Assembly: GCA_964598225.1 (NCBI GenBank)
Contig: CAZRBG010000003.1
Coordinates: 1-64,000, forward strand
Direction: 5' to 3'
Length of the DNA stretch: 64,000 bases
Source: SG8-4 sp964598225
Lineage (GTDB): Bacteria > Planctomycetota > Phycisphaerae > Sedimentisphaerales > Anaerobacaceae
The notes under the pieces were generated by a model that did not search any database, was not told the DNA's origin, and saw only the letters and a list, made by a program, of their open reading frames with translations. A program made the translations under genes and the position numbers. Below, piece by piece: positions 25,306-34,129 of this stretch. Every line of letters starts with the position of its first letter. The stretch's first letter is position 1.

Positions 25306-25689
25306 ATGCCCAAGATGAAGCCCGAGGATCTTGACAAAATACGAGAGCGCATGGCCGGAACGATTAGCATGAGGCAGGGCGATGCGCGGGCTCGCGTTAC
25401 GGTTCACATGGGCACCTGTGGAATAGCCGCGGGAGCACGTAAGATAATGGCAAAGCTGATGGACCTGGTCGAAAAATCGGACGCTAAGGACGTGGTTGTA
25501 ACGACATCCGGTTGCGCCGGTCTTTGCAGCCGCGAGCCTATGGTGACCGTGGAGCTAAAGGGGCAGGCGCCGGTTAAATACGTCGAGGTGGACGAAGCAA
25601 AAACTGAAACGATATTCTCCGATCACATTACATCAGGCAAGATCGTGAAGGACTATGCCCTGGCGATCGGAAGCGAACGGGTTGGATAG
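25306..25689 (+). CDS. HndB-like thioredoxin-fold [2Fe-2S] protein
   Basis: A 127-residue small ferredoxin-like protein of the NADP-reducing-hydrogenase subunit B (HndB) kind: VHMGTCGIAAGARKIM, then VVTTSGCAGLCSREPMVTVE. Three cysteines are visible (C38, C70, C74). The second Cys of the usual first pair is absent, as I recall for this subgroup. Such proteins sit between NuoE and NuoF in bacterial HydABC/Hnd complexes and carry electrons between NAD(H) and Fe-S modules. A good ribosome binding site (AAAGGAG) precedes the ATG. It is 11 nt after the fusion gene and 29 nt before the NuoF-like gene. Confidence 0.85.
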   Translation: MPKMKPEDLDKIRERMAGTISMRQGDARARVTVHMGTCGIAAGARKIMAKLMDLVEKSDAKDVVVTTSGCAGLCSREPMVTVELKGQAPVKYVEVDEAKTETIFSDHITSGKIVKDYALAIGSERVG

Positions 25690-25718
25690 AATAAGTTTTG
25701 TCCAAGGGAGACAAGTGA

Positions 25719-27503
25719 ATGAAGTCGTATCGAACTAACGTAATGCTCTGCGGAGGCACCGGATGCGTGTCCAACGGGGCATTCAAGATAAGAGACGCAC
25801 TGGAAAGCGAACTGAAAAAGCACGGTCTTGAGGACGAGGTCGGCGTTGTTATGACCGGCTGTAACGGCTTCTGTGCCCAGGGCCCGGTCGCCGTGGTCAA
25901 GCCCGACGAGATATTCTATCAGTTACTTGAGGACAAGGATGTAGGCCGGATCGTGGAAGAACATTTTCTCAAGGGAAGACCTGTCGAAGATCTGCTATAT
26001 ACTCCGCCGGCCGAGAAGATGCCCGTGCCGAAGATGAGCGATATAGGATTCTTCAGCAAACAAAGACTGATCGCACTGCGCAATCGCGGGATGATCGATC
26101 CCGAGAAGATCGACGAGTATATAGGTAGAGAGGGCTACAAAGCTCTGGCGAAAGTTTTAACCTCGATGAAACCGAAGGAGGTTATCAAGGAGGTATCCGA
26201 CTCCGGCCTCAGAGGACGCGGAGGTGCCGGGTTTCCCACCGGGCGCAAATGGGAGAGCAGGAGAAAGGACCCGAGAACGCCGAAATACGTGGTCTGCAAC
26301 GCCGACGAAGGCGATCCCGGGGCGTTTATGGACAGAAGTATAGTCGAGGCCGATCCCAACGCGGTTATCGAGGGCATGACGATAGGAGCTTACGCGGTAG
26401 GCGCTTCCAAAGGCTACGTCTATATCAGGATGGAATATCCCCTTGCGGTCAAAAGAATGAGGCTGGCGATAGACCAGGCCAGGGAATACGGCCTGTTAGG
26501 CGAAGACATCTTCGGTTCCGGTTTTGACTTTAACATAGATATATTCCAGGGCGCCGGCGCTTTTGTCTGCGGCGAGACTACCGCTCTGGTTTCTTCAATT
26601 GAGGGTAAAGTCCCGGAGCCGAGACAGAGACCGCCGCGAACCACTTTGTGGGATAAACCTGTTGTCATTAACAATGTAGAAACCTGGGCCAACGTTCCGA
26701 CGATTATGAACCGCGGGGCAAAGTGGTTTTCAGGCATAGGCACCGAGACAAGCAAAGGTACCAAAGTGTTCTCTCTGGCAGGGGAGATCAACAATGCCGG
26801 TTTGGTCGAAGTGCCGATGGGTATCAGTCTTCGGGAAATCGTCTACGATATAGGAGGAGGCATTTCCAAAGGCAAAGAATTCAAGGCCGTTCAGACAGGC
26901 GGTCCTTCCGGAGGTGTTATTCCGGCGAGCCGCCTCGATCTTCCCGTTGACTACGAACAGCTAAATGAGGCCGGTTCTATGATGGGTTCGGGTGGCATGA
27001 TTATCATGAGCCGGAAGAGCTGCATGGTTGACGTGGCCCGGTATTTCCTGGAGTTTTTGAATGATGAATCCTGCGGCAAGTGCACCCCCTGCCGGGAAGG
27101 CTCCGGCCAAATGCTTCACATCCTTGAAAGAATATGCAACGGCCAGGGACAGGACGGAGATATCGAGCTGCTCGACGAGCTTGGCACCGCTATCCGGGAT
27201 GCTTCTCTGTGCGGCCTGGGTCAGAGCCTTCCAAATCCCGTATTGAGTTCGATCGAGCACTTCCGAGAGGAATATGAAGATCATATAAAGAATCACAGAT
27301 GTCCTGCCGGGGTGTGCAAGGCATTAATAGAATTCAGTATTGACAAAGACAAATGTACCGGCTGTCGAGCTTGTGCTAGGAACTGTCCTCAGGAAGCTAT
27401 CATCGGCGAAGCAAAGGAGCCGCACGAAATTGATGCGGATAAGTGTATCAAATGTGGAGTATGTGCTGACGTATGCAAGTTCGAAGCGGTATCGGTAACG
27501 TGA
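25719..27503 (+). CDS. NuoF/HydB-like NADH-oxidising flavoprotein
   Basis: A 594-residue NAD(H)- and FMN-binding subunit. An N-terminal thioredoxin-like [2Fe-2S] domain has C11, C16, C48 and C52. The NuoF core shows GLRGRGGAGFPTGRKWE and NADEGDPGAFMDR (FMN/NADH site), then ETTALVSSIEGK, an SLBB-like region and SCGKCTPCREGSG for the [4Fe-4S] N3 cluster. The C-terminus adds a two-cluster ferredoxin (CTGCRACARNCPQEA, CIKCGVCADVCKFEA). This is the domain set of HydB/HndC in electron-bifurcating complexes, not of respiratory NuoF. The stop overlaps the next start by GTGA. Confidence 0.95.
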   Translation: MKSYRTNVMLCGGTGCVSNGAFKIRDALESELKKHGLEDEVGVVMTGCNGFCAQGPVAVVKPDEIFYQLLEDKDVGRIVEEHFLKGRPVEDLLYTPPAEKMPVPKMSDIGFFSKQRLIALRNRGMIDPEKIDEYIGREGYKALAKVLTSMKPKEVIKEVSDSGLRGRGGAGFPTGRKWESRRKDPRTPKYVVCNADEGDPGAFMDRSIVEADPNAVIEGMTIGAYAVGASKGYVYIRMEYPLAVKRMRLAIDQAREYGLLGEDIFGSGFDFNIDIFQGAGAFVCGETTALVSSIEGKVPEPRQRPPRTTLWDKPVVINNVETWANVPTIMNRGAKWFSGIGTETSKGTKVFSLAGEINNAGLVEVPMGISLREIVYDIGGGISKGKEFKAVQTGGPSGGVIPASRLDLPVDYEQLNEAGSMMGSGGMIIMSRKSCMVDVARYFLEFLNDESCGKCTPCREGSGQMLHILERICNGQGQDGDIELLDELGTAIRDASLCGLGQSLPNPVLSSIEHFREEYEDHIKNHRCPAGVCKALIEFSIDKDKCTGCRACARNCPQEAIIGEAKEPHEIDADKCIKCGVCADVCKFEAVSVT

Positions 27504-27856
27504 CGTTAGAAGACGTTAAAAGGATTCTTGAGGCGGAAGTTGTCGCCGGCAGTGAGTTTCTGCACAGGAATGTCAAAATGGCTTGTGGATCCGATCTGAT
27601 GAGCGATGTTTTGGCCTTTGCCAAGTCCGACAGCCTGTTGTTGACGGGCCTGACCAATCCTCAGGTTATACGAACGGCCGAAATGGCCGAGGTCGGCTCT
27701 ATATGCTTTGTGCGAGGTAAAAAACCTGATGAACAGACGATCAAACTTGCCGAGGCCAAGGACATACCCATGCTGACGACGCCGCTTTCGATGTTTGAAT
27801 CTTGTGGGAGACTTTATCAGGAAGGAGTAGCAAGTTGTTTTGAACGCGGGAAGTAG
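27500..27856 (+). CDS. DRTGG-domain protein 1
   Basis: A 118-residue protein of the DRTGG type, starting at a GTG that overlaps the nuoF-like stop (translational coupling). An in-frame ATG at 27473 lies inside the upstream gene and is less likely. It reads TLEDVKRILEAEVVAGSEFL, a segment VKMACGSDLMSDVLAF and MLTTPLSMFESCGRLYQEGV. DRTGG domains occur with CBS domains and N-terminal to acetyl-phosphate-related enzymes; their ligand is uncertain (family knowledge). A second copy lies at 28806 on the other side of the CBS-kinase gene. A sensory role within the hydrogenase operon is inferred. Confidence 0.8.
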   Translation: MTLEDVKRILEAEVVAGSEFLHRNVKMACGSDLMSDVLAFAKSDSLLLTGLTNPQVIRTAEMAEVGSICFVRGKKPDEQTIKLAEAKDIPMLTTPLSMFESCGRLYQEGVASCFERGK

Positions 27857-27877
27857 TTTCTTTCGGGACGGTTACGA

Positions 27878-28819
27878 GTGGCTGCGGATAACAAGATCAG
27901 CAAGGTCCAGGAGTTGGTTTATGAAATTCGCGTCGGCGACGTGATGAGGGACGACGTTATTATAGTTGTACCCAATAGTATGATGAGCGAATTAGGCAAA
28001 ATTATGCGGGAAAGAAGGATTTCGGGAACACCTGTTGTCGACAATGGCAAACTGGTGGGAATAATCAGTATAGATGATTTCATCAGGTGGCTGGCCGAAC
28101 GGGAAGATGACTGCCCGGTCGCTCGCAAGATGACCAAAGACGTTCAAACGCTCTATCCAGACGAACCGCTGGTCCATGCGGTCAACAGGTTTGAAAAGTT
28201 TGGCTACGGCCGCTTCCCGGTTATAGACCGAGACAATCAGAAATTAAGGGGCATTATCACGAGGGGAGCAATCGTCGCGGGTTTGCTCAAGAAACTGGAT
28301 ATCGACCATTTTGAGGAAGAGGAACTCAACCACCAGCGCATGAGGCATCTCATCGGAGATATTTTTGCCGACAAGATTGCGTTCTTCTTTCAATATGACG
28401 TGGCCGGTCATGATTTCAACCATGCCGGGGAAAGCGCAAGCCGGCTGAAACGTACCCTAAAACGATTGGGTCTGGACCCTCAGATTGTTCGCCGGGTGGC
28501 CATCGCCACTTATGAGGCGGAGATGAATCTGATCATCTATACCGACGGCGGCAGGATTCGCGTTCGAGTCGAACCCGAGGAAATTCTCGTCAGGGTTGAA
28601 GATTCAGGACCGGGGATCCCGGACATAGAAGAGGCGCTGCGGCCGGGTTATTCGACCGCCCCGGAATGGGTAAGAGAGCTGGGATTCGGTGCGGGAATGG
28701 GGCTTGACAATATCCGCAAGTGCGCCAGCAAAATGGGCCTGAGATCCAGGGTAGGAAAAGGCACACAATTGAGAATATATGTCTCGACTGAAGAGGGAGA
28801 CGCCAGTGAGGCTAACTGA
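27878..28819 (+). CDS. CBS-pair protein with RsbW-like ATPase domain
   Basis: A 313-residue protein. Residues about 15-140 form a CBS-domain pair (VGDVMRDDVIIVVPN, ISGTPVVDNGKLVGIISIDDF, then ARKMTKDVQTLYPDEPL, GRFPVIDRDNQKLRGIITR), which typically senses adenine nucleotides. Residues about 180-310 are a GHKL ATPase domain of the anti-sigma-factor/RsbW kind: ATYEAEMNLIIYTDGG (N box), VEDSGPGIPDIEEAL (G1) and GFGAGMGLDNI (G2). It starts with GTG. The combination suggests a switch protein that reads energy state and phosphorylates or sequesters a partner. No sigma factor or antagonist is nearby in the operon. It is flanked by DRTGG genes. Confidence 0.87.
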   Translation: MAADNKISKVQELVYEIRVGDVMRDDVIIVVPNSMMSELGKIMRERRISGTPVVDNGKLVGIISIDDFIRWLAEREDDCPVARKMTKDVQTLYPDEPLVHAVNRFEKFGYGRFPVIDRDNQKLRGIITRGAIVAGLLKKLDIDHFEEEELNHQRMRHLIGDIFADKIAFFFQYDVAGHDFNHAGESASRLKRTLKRLGLDPQIVRRVAIATYEAEMNLIIYTDGGRIRVRVEPEEILVRVEDSGPGIPDIEEALRPGYSTAPEWVRELGFGAGMGLDNIRKCASKMGLRSRVGKGTQLRIYVSTEEGDASEAN

Positions 28820-29150
28820 ATTAGTTGAAAATATGAACCTTGGCCTCAGATCTGCCCAGGGAGATTTGGACCGGGAGGTCACCGGCGGTTATGCCGGCGA
28901 CCTTTTGAGCGACGTGATCGCCAACGCAGAAGCCGGGAATCTGTGGATTACCTTACAGATACATCAAAATATCGTGGCCGTGGCCAGTATGAAAGATCTT
29001 GCCGGAATAATCCTGGTCAACGGCAGAGAACCTGAGAAAGATACGGTTGAGAAAGCAGAGGCTGAGGACATAGCGATTATGGTAACCGAGCTGCCGACGT
29101 TCGAGCTTGTCGGCAGGTTATACGGCCTCGGGATTACCGGAATGAAATAA
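28806..29150 (+). CDS. DRTGG-domain protein 2
   Basis: A 114-residue second DRTGG protein, reading RLTELVENMNLGLRSA, DREVTGGYAGDLLSDVIANA (the signature D-x-T-G-G appears as EVTGGY) and IMVTELPTFELVGRLYGLGI. I chose the GTG at 28806 because GAGGGAG lies just before it; an ATG at 28779 is also open. It overlaps the CBS-kinase end by 14 nt and meets the next ATG at its own stop, so three genes are tightly coupled. Its fold is shared with DRTGG protein 1, but sequence identity is low by eye. Confidence 0.8.
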   Translation: MRLTELVENMNLGLRSAQGDLDREVTGGYAGDLLSDVIANAEAGNLWITLQIHQNIVAVASMKDLAGIILVNGREPEKDTVEKAEAEDIAIMVTELPTFELVGRLYGLGITGMK

Positions 29151-30325
29151 TGGGCAAGATACGGGCCGACCTGCATTTGCACACGTGCCTTTCGCCGTGC
29201 GGCGACGATCGGATGCGGGCTGCGGCAATCGTGGAACAGGCGGCTGGAAAAGGATTGAACGTGATTGGGATATGCGACCACAACTCGGCTGAAAACGCAG
29301 ACGCGGTTATGAGTGCCGGAGAGCGGGTGGCTGTCGCTGTCATTCCCGGAATGGAAGTGACTTCGCGGGAAGAAGTCCATATCCTGGGGCTGTTCCGGAC
29401 CATCGACGAGCTAATGAATCTTCAGGACGTTGTTTATGAGAACCTCTCCGGCCAGAACGACCGGGAAACGTTCGGACCTCAGTTGGTGATTGACGACAGG
29501 GATTGCGTAGTGGGCGAGAACAGCAAATTGCTGATCGGGGCTACGACTCTTTCGGTCGAGCAGGTGGTTGGCGCCATTCATCAGTTCGGGGGATTGGCTA
29601 TTGCTTCTCACGTCGACCGTGAACGGTTCGGCATCATCGGCCAGTTAGGTTTTATTCCGGAAGGTCTTGGTTTGGACGCAGTGGAAGTGGCCGATGCATC
29701 CTTGAGCGAATGGGACTATGCCTATCCGGTGGTGGCTTCATCCGATGCTCATTACCTGAAGGATGTCGGCAGAAATTCGACATGTTTCGAGATCCAAGAG
29801 GCGTCCTTCGAGGAAATCACCAGAGCGCTGAAATTCGAAGGGGGAAGGAGGATCGTCACAGATCAAATGGAAGACCTGTCCCTGCACATTCTGGACGTTG
29901 CCGAGAATTGTATCGCGGCTTCGGCCGGCAAGATAGAAATCAAAATCGCTGAAGACGACGCAGACGATCTGCTCACCATTGAGATAGCCGATGACGGGGA
30001 GGGCATGGACGAAGAGACCCTCAAGAAGGCTCTGGATCCGTTTTTCACGACGAGGACAACCCGGAGAGTGGGGCTGGGACTGTCAATGCTTGCTCAGGCG
30101 GCACGAGAAAGCGGCGGAAAAATGGAAGTCAGTTCCCGCCCGAACGAGGGAACCGTTGTCCGGGCAACTTTCCGTATGAGTCACCCCGACTGTAAACCAA
30201 TGGGCGATATAGCAGAGACTATTCAAACACTTGCAGTCGCCCATCCGGAGACTGTTTTTTTGTTCGAGCACAAGAGTAATGGTTCAATTTATCGCTTTGA
30301 TTCGAGAGAGATTTATAGATCCTAG
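29150..30325 (+). CDS. PHP-domain phosphoesterase fused to a GHKL ATPase
   Basis: A 391-residue fusion. Residues 1-225 are a PHP metallophosphoesterase-like domain: ADLHLHTCLSPCGDD, VIGICDHNSAENADAV, GMEVTSREEVHILGLF, ASHVDRERFG and VASSDAHYLKDVG give the expected His/Asp metal ligands. From about residue 241 a new domain begins with MEDLSLHILDVAENCIAA, exactly how stand-alone ATP-binding proteins of this cluster start in Clostridia (recollection). It then has the N, G1 (EIADDGEGMDEETL) and G2 (TTRRVGLGLSMLAQAARESG) boxes of GHKL ATPases. It is the last of four regulatory genes in the operon. Confidence 0.87.
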   Translation: MGKIRADLHLHTCLSPCGDDRMRAAAIVEQAAGKGLNVIGICDHNSAENADAVMSAGERVAVAVIPGMEVTSREEVHILGLFRTIDELMNLQDVVYENLSGQNDRETFGPQLVIDDRDCVVGENSKLLIGATTLSVEQVVGAIHQFGGLAIASHVDRERFGIIGQLGFIPEGLGLDAVEVADASLSEWDYAYPVVASSDAHYLKDVGRNSTCFEIQEASFEEITRALKFEGGRRIVTDQMEDLSLHILDVAENCIAASAGKIEIKIAEDDADDLLTIEIADDGEGMDEETLKKALDPFFTTRTTRRVGLGLSMLAQAARESGGKMEVSSRPNEGTVVRATFRMSHPDCKPMGDIAETIQTLAVAHPETVFLFEHKSNGSIYRFDSREIYRS

Positions 30326-30398
30326 ACAACATACGTCAGCCAGTGGACCAGTTACCGTTATCCGAGAAGAAAGCTGCACAATGACAAAGGTATAACAG

Positions 30399-33300
30399 AT
30401 GATTAGTTTGACAATCGATGACAAGAAGGTCGAGGTCGAGGAAGGTGCGACTATCCTCCGAGCGGCTCAGCAACAAGGTATTCACATTCCCACACTCTGC
30501 GATTTCAAATCCCTTACGCCGTACGGCGCCTGCCGGGTTTGCCTGGTCGAGATTGAAGGGTCTAAAGGATCGTGGATTTCGGCTTCATGCGTTTACGCCG
30601 CACAGGAAGGTTTGGTGGTCAAGACCAACACCGAGAGAGTGTTGAAAAACCGCCGAATGATGCTTGAGTTGCTGCTGGCGCGCTGTCCGGATGCGCCCCG
30701 CATCAGGGAAATGGCTAAAGAAATGGGCGTCGAGGAAACTCGATTTCCCAAGCAGGACGACGATTGCATCCTCTGCGGACTATGCGCGAGAGTTTGTGCC
30801 GAGAGAATGGGAGTAGGGGCGGTGAATTTCGTCAATCGCGGCTCCGATCGCAAGATAGCCGCTCCATACGACAAACACTCGCCGATCTGTATTGCGTGCG
30901 GGGCTTGTCAGGTCGTCTGTCCCACGAGCGCGGTTGACCTCAGCGAGGTAACGCCGAATAAACCCAGGCCCATCAGGTCCGAGTACGATATGGGGCTGGT
31001 TGGCCGCTCTTGCATATATATACCGTTCCCGCAGGCCATACCGAAGGTAGCGGTGATCGACCGAGAAAAGTGCGTACACTATATCAAGGGAACATGTGAA
31101 TCCTGCGCCGAATTCTGTGAAGCCGGGGCCATCGATTACGAGCAGGAGGATCAGGTTGAGCAAGTGGATGTAGGGGCGGTGGTTCTTGCGCCTGGATATC
31201 AGCATTTCGATGCCGATATGAAGAAAGAACTCGGCTACGACAGATATCCGAATGTCATAACGAGCATGCAGTTCGAGCGCCTGCTCTCGGCCAGCGGTCC
31301 CTACCTGGGTGAAATTCGCAGACCCTCCGACGAGGAGCATCCGAAGAAGGTCGCGTGGATACAGTGCGTCGGATCGCGCGAAGTGAATTGTAATTACTGC
31401 TCTTCCGTTTGCTGTATGTACGCTACGAAAGAGGCTATAATCGCAAAGGAACACGAGCCCGATCTGGAATGCACCATATTCTATATTGACATGCGTGCGT
31501 TCGGCAAGGGCTTCGACGCTTATTATGAACGGGCCAAGGAGCTCGGCATACGTTACGTCCGCTGCCGACCGTCGTCGATAAAAGAGGATTCGAAAACCAG
31601 GGACCTCAAGATTACCTATCTCGAAGAGAACGGCGACATTACGACCGAAGTCTTCAGCATGGCGGTCCTTTCCACGGGTTTAAGAGCGCCCGCTGAGGTG
31701 CGCGAGCTGGCGAACAAATTCGGTGTGGAACTGAACGATTACGGCTTTGCGCGGACCGCAAGCTTCGCGCCTGTGGAAACGTCCAGGCCCGGCGTTTATG
31801 TATGCGGACCGTTTGCCGGTCCGAAGGACATTCCCGAAACGGTAACGGAGGCCTCGGCAGGGGCGGGCAAAGCAATGGCTCTGCTGAAAGAGCAGCGCGG
31901 CACGTTGCTGGCACATAAGGAATATCCACCCGAGAAGGACGTTGCCGGCCAGGAGCCCCGGATAGGCGTGTTTGTCTGCCATTGCGGCATGAACATCGGC
32001 GGTTATGCCGACGTTTCAAACATTGTCGAATACGCCAGAACCCTGCCCAATGTCGTCCATGCAGAGGACAATCTCTACACGTGCTCGACCGACACTCAGA
32101 AACATATGGCCGAGGTCATAGCCGAGCACGATCTCAATCGCGTCGTGGTTGCCTCGTGCAGTCCCAGGACGCACGAGCCGCTTTTCCGGGATACTTGTCG
32201 GCAGGCGGGCCTGAACGAGTATCTTTTCGAGATGGCCAACATCCGCGATCAGTGTACGTGGGTCCACATGAACCAGCCTGCGGAGGCTACGCGAAAAGCG
32301 AGTGATCTGGTCAGGATGGCGGTTGCCAAGGCGGCGATGCTGGAGCCTCTTTCAAAAGGAAGTCTCAAGGTGAACTGCGACGCTTTGGTGATAGGTGGAG
32401 GTCTTGCAGGAATGACCGCCGCTCTTAACCTTGCCGACCAGGGCTTCAAAGTGCATCTGGTGGAAAAAGAGTCCGAATTGGGAGGCAATTTCAGGCACAT
32501 TTACGTGCCGTTGAACGGCGAAGATACTCAGAAGAAGCTGAGCGAGACAATTGAAGGCGTCAACTCTCATCCAAATATTAAAGTGCATACGTCGAGCACC
32601 GTATCCGCAGCCGAGGGCTCGGTAGGCAATTTCAAATCCACAATTAAGAAGAACGGCCAGACCGCCGAGGTCTCGCACGGCGTGGCCATCGTAGCCACGG
32701 GAGCGGAAGAGTTCAAACCGGCTGAGTACCTTTACGGTGAAAATCCCAACGTTATCACTCAGCGCGAGCTGGAAGAGCGCATAAACAAAAAGGATGCCGG
32801 CCTGCAAAAGGCCAAATCGGTGGTGATGATCCAATGTGTAGGTTCCAGAGACGACGAGCGCCCGTATTGCAGCCGCGTTTGCTGCACCCAGGCGGTCAAG
32901 AACGCAATAGCCATTAAAGAGGCCCAGCCCGATACTTCCCTGTACGTTCTCTACCGGGATATGCGAACGTACGGCTTGCGGGAAGAGCATTACCGCCGGG
33001 CAAGGGAAAAAGGTGTACGCTTCATCCGGTACGAGCAGGATAAAAAGCCCGAGGTTGCGGTCAAAGACGGCCGTCTTCAGGTTTCCTGTGTCGATCCGAT
33101 TCTAAGAACACCCCTGAGCATCGACTGCGACATTGTGGCGCTTGCTGCAGCTATAGTGCCCGGTGAAGGCGTCGACGAGGTAGGCCAATTGTACAAGATC
33201 CCACTCAATCAGGAAAAATTCTTTCTTGAAGCGCACATGAAGCTAAGGCCCGTTGATTTTGCCACTGAGGGTGTATTCATGTGCGGCCTGGCACATTGCC

Positions 33301-33641
33301 CCAAGTCTGCGGAAGAGAGCATCGCCCAGGCGGATGCCGCCGCAGCCCGTGCGGCAACGATCCTCTCGAAGGATGAAATCGAAATAGATGCCGTCATATC
33401 GGAAGTGGTGGACGACAACTGCGACGGCTGTGCATACTGTATCGATCCGTGCCCGTACGCAGCGCTGACGCTGATCGAATACATGTCCGACGGCAGTATC
33501 AAAAAGACCGTCGAGCGCGACGGTGCTTTGTGCAAAGGCTGCGGCGTTTGCCAGGCGACGTGTCCGAAGCAGGGTATATTCGTCCGCGGCTTCAAACTCG
33601 AGCAATTGGGCGCGATGGTGGATGCCGCTTTGATGGCTTAG
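30399..33641 (+). CDS. Large HdrA-like flavoprotein with NuoG-type N-terminus and one-and-a-half HdrA modules
   Basis: A 1080-residue protein. Residues 1-80: NuoG/HydA-like [2Fe-2S] domain (C34, C45, C48, C64). Residues 120-175: two [4Fe-4S] clusters (C123-C133, C164-C174). Residues 220-510: the C-terminal half of an HdrA (C225, C233, C236, C240; LAPGYQHFD; WIQCVGSREVNCNYCSSVCC; STGLRAPAEV) with no FAD-binding start. Residues 520-970: a second, complete HdrA (GVFVCHCGMNIGG; VIGGGLAGMTAALNLADQG at about 663; MIQCVGSRDDERPYCSRVCC). Residues 1005-1060: ferredoxin (CDGCAYCIDPCPY, CKGCGVCQATCPK). The missing HdrA start is fused to NuoE at 24413. This is the likely bifurcating flavin hub of the complex (inference). 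Confidence 0.9.
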   Translation: MISLTIDDKKVEVEEGATILRAAQQQGIHIPTLCDFKSLTPYGACRVCLVEIEGSKGSWISASCVYAAQEGLVVKTNTERVLKNRRMMLELLLARCPDAPRIREMAKEMGVEETRFPKQDDDCILCGLCARVCAERMGVGAVNFVNRGSDRKIAAPYDKHSPICIACGACQVVCPTSAVDLSEVTPNKPRPIRSEYDMGLVGRSCIYIPFPQAIPKVAVIDREKCVHYIKGTCESCAEFCEAGAIDYEQEDQVEQVDVGAVVLAPGYQHFDADMKKELGYDRYPNVITSMQFERLLSASGPYLGEIRRPSDEEHPKKVAWIQCVGSREVNCNYCSSVCCMYATKEAIIAKEHEPDLECTIFYIDMRAFGKGFDAYYERAKELGIRYVRCRPSSIKEDSKTRDLKITYLEENGDITTEVFSMAVLSTGLRAPAEVRELANKFGVELNDYGFARTASFAPVETSRPGVYVCGPFAGPKDIPETVTEASAGAGKAMALLKEQRGTLLAHKEYPPEKDVAGQEPRIGVFVCHCGMNIGGYADVSNIVEYARTLPNVVHAEDNLYTCSTDTQKHMAEVIAEHDLNRVVVASCSPRTHEPLFRDTCRQAGLNEYLFEMANIRDQCTWVHMNQPAEATRKASDLVRMAVAKAAMLEPLSKGSLKVNCDALVIGGGLAGMTAALNLADQGFKVHLVEKESELGGNFRHIYVPLNGEDTQKKLSETIEGVNSHPNIKVHTSSTVSAAEGSVGNFKSTIKKNGQTAEVSHGVAIVATGAEEFKPAEYLYGENPNVITQRELEERINKKDAGLQKAKSVVMIQCVGSRDDERPYCSRVCCTQAVKNAIAIKEAQPDTSLYVLYRDMRTYGLREEHYRRAREKGVRFIRYEQDKKPEVAVKDGRLQVSCVDPILRTPLSIDCDIVALAAAIVPGEGVDEVGQLYKIPLNQEKFFLEAHMKLRPVDFATEGVFMCGLAHCPKSAEESIAQADAAAARAATILSKDEIEIDAVISEVVDDNCDGCAYCIDPCPYAALTLIEYMSDGSIKKTVERDGALCKGCGVCQATCPKQGIFVRGFKLEQLGAMVDAALMA

Positions 33642-33662
33642 TGAAAGAGGAGTTAATTCAAC

Positions 33663-34079
33663 ATGACTGAAGAAGAATTCGAGCCTTTGATTATCGGTTT
33701 CTGCTGTAATTGGTGCTCTTATGCCGGGGCGGACCTTGCCGGCGTTTCCAGGCTTCAGTACCCGCCCAATCTGCGCGTCATTCGTGTGATGTGTTCCGGC
33801 ATGGTTCATCCGAACCTGATCATCGATGCTCTGACAAAAGGGGCCGACGGCGTGATTGTCTGCGGCTGTCACATCGGCGACTGCCATTATCTCGAAGGCA
33901 ACGTTGCGGCCGAGAATCGAAAGGAAGCGATCGAGCTAATGCTGGAAGACTTCGGCATCGAGCCGGAGCGGTTCAGGCTGGAATGGGTATCGGCCTCGGA
34001 AGGGCCGAGATTCGCCGAGGTTATCACGAATATGACCGAGAGTGTCCGGGCGCTGGGACCGAGCCCATACAAGGCGTGA
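33663..34079 (+). CDS. mvhD: MvhD-like [2Fe-2S] subunit linking hydrogenase to HdrA
   Basis: A 138-residue electron-transfer protein of the MvhD/FlpD family that docks the NiFe hydrogenase onto HdrA in methanogens. It reads EPLIIGFCCNWCSYAGADLAG, RVIRVMCSGMVHPNLI and VCGCHIGDCHYLEGN, followed by FRLEWVSASEGPRFAEVI. Cysteines C14, C15, C18 and those of VMCSG and CGCHIGDC are available for the [2Fe-2S] cluster. GAGGAG lies upstream. It is placed directly between the large HdrA-like gene and the hydrogenase subunits, the order expected from function. Confidence 0.93.
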   Translation: MTEEEFEPLIIGFCCNWCSYAGADLAGVSRLQYPPNLRVIRVMCSGMVHPNLIIDALTKGADGVIVCGCHIGDCHYLEGNVAAENRKEAIELMLEDFGIEPERFRLEWVSASEGPRFAEVITNMTESVRALGPSPYKA

Positions 34080-34129
34080 ATGAAGGTGGAAATTCGAAGA
34101 CCATGAGAGAATTTATAGGACGTTGACAA

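Noticed and set aside
30780..31454. A 224-codon minus-strand frame within the HdrA-like gene
   Set aside because: The plus strand encodes dense Fe-S motifs there; the opposite frame shows none.
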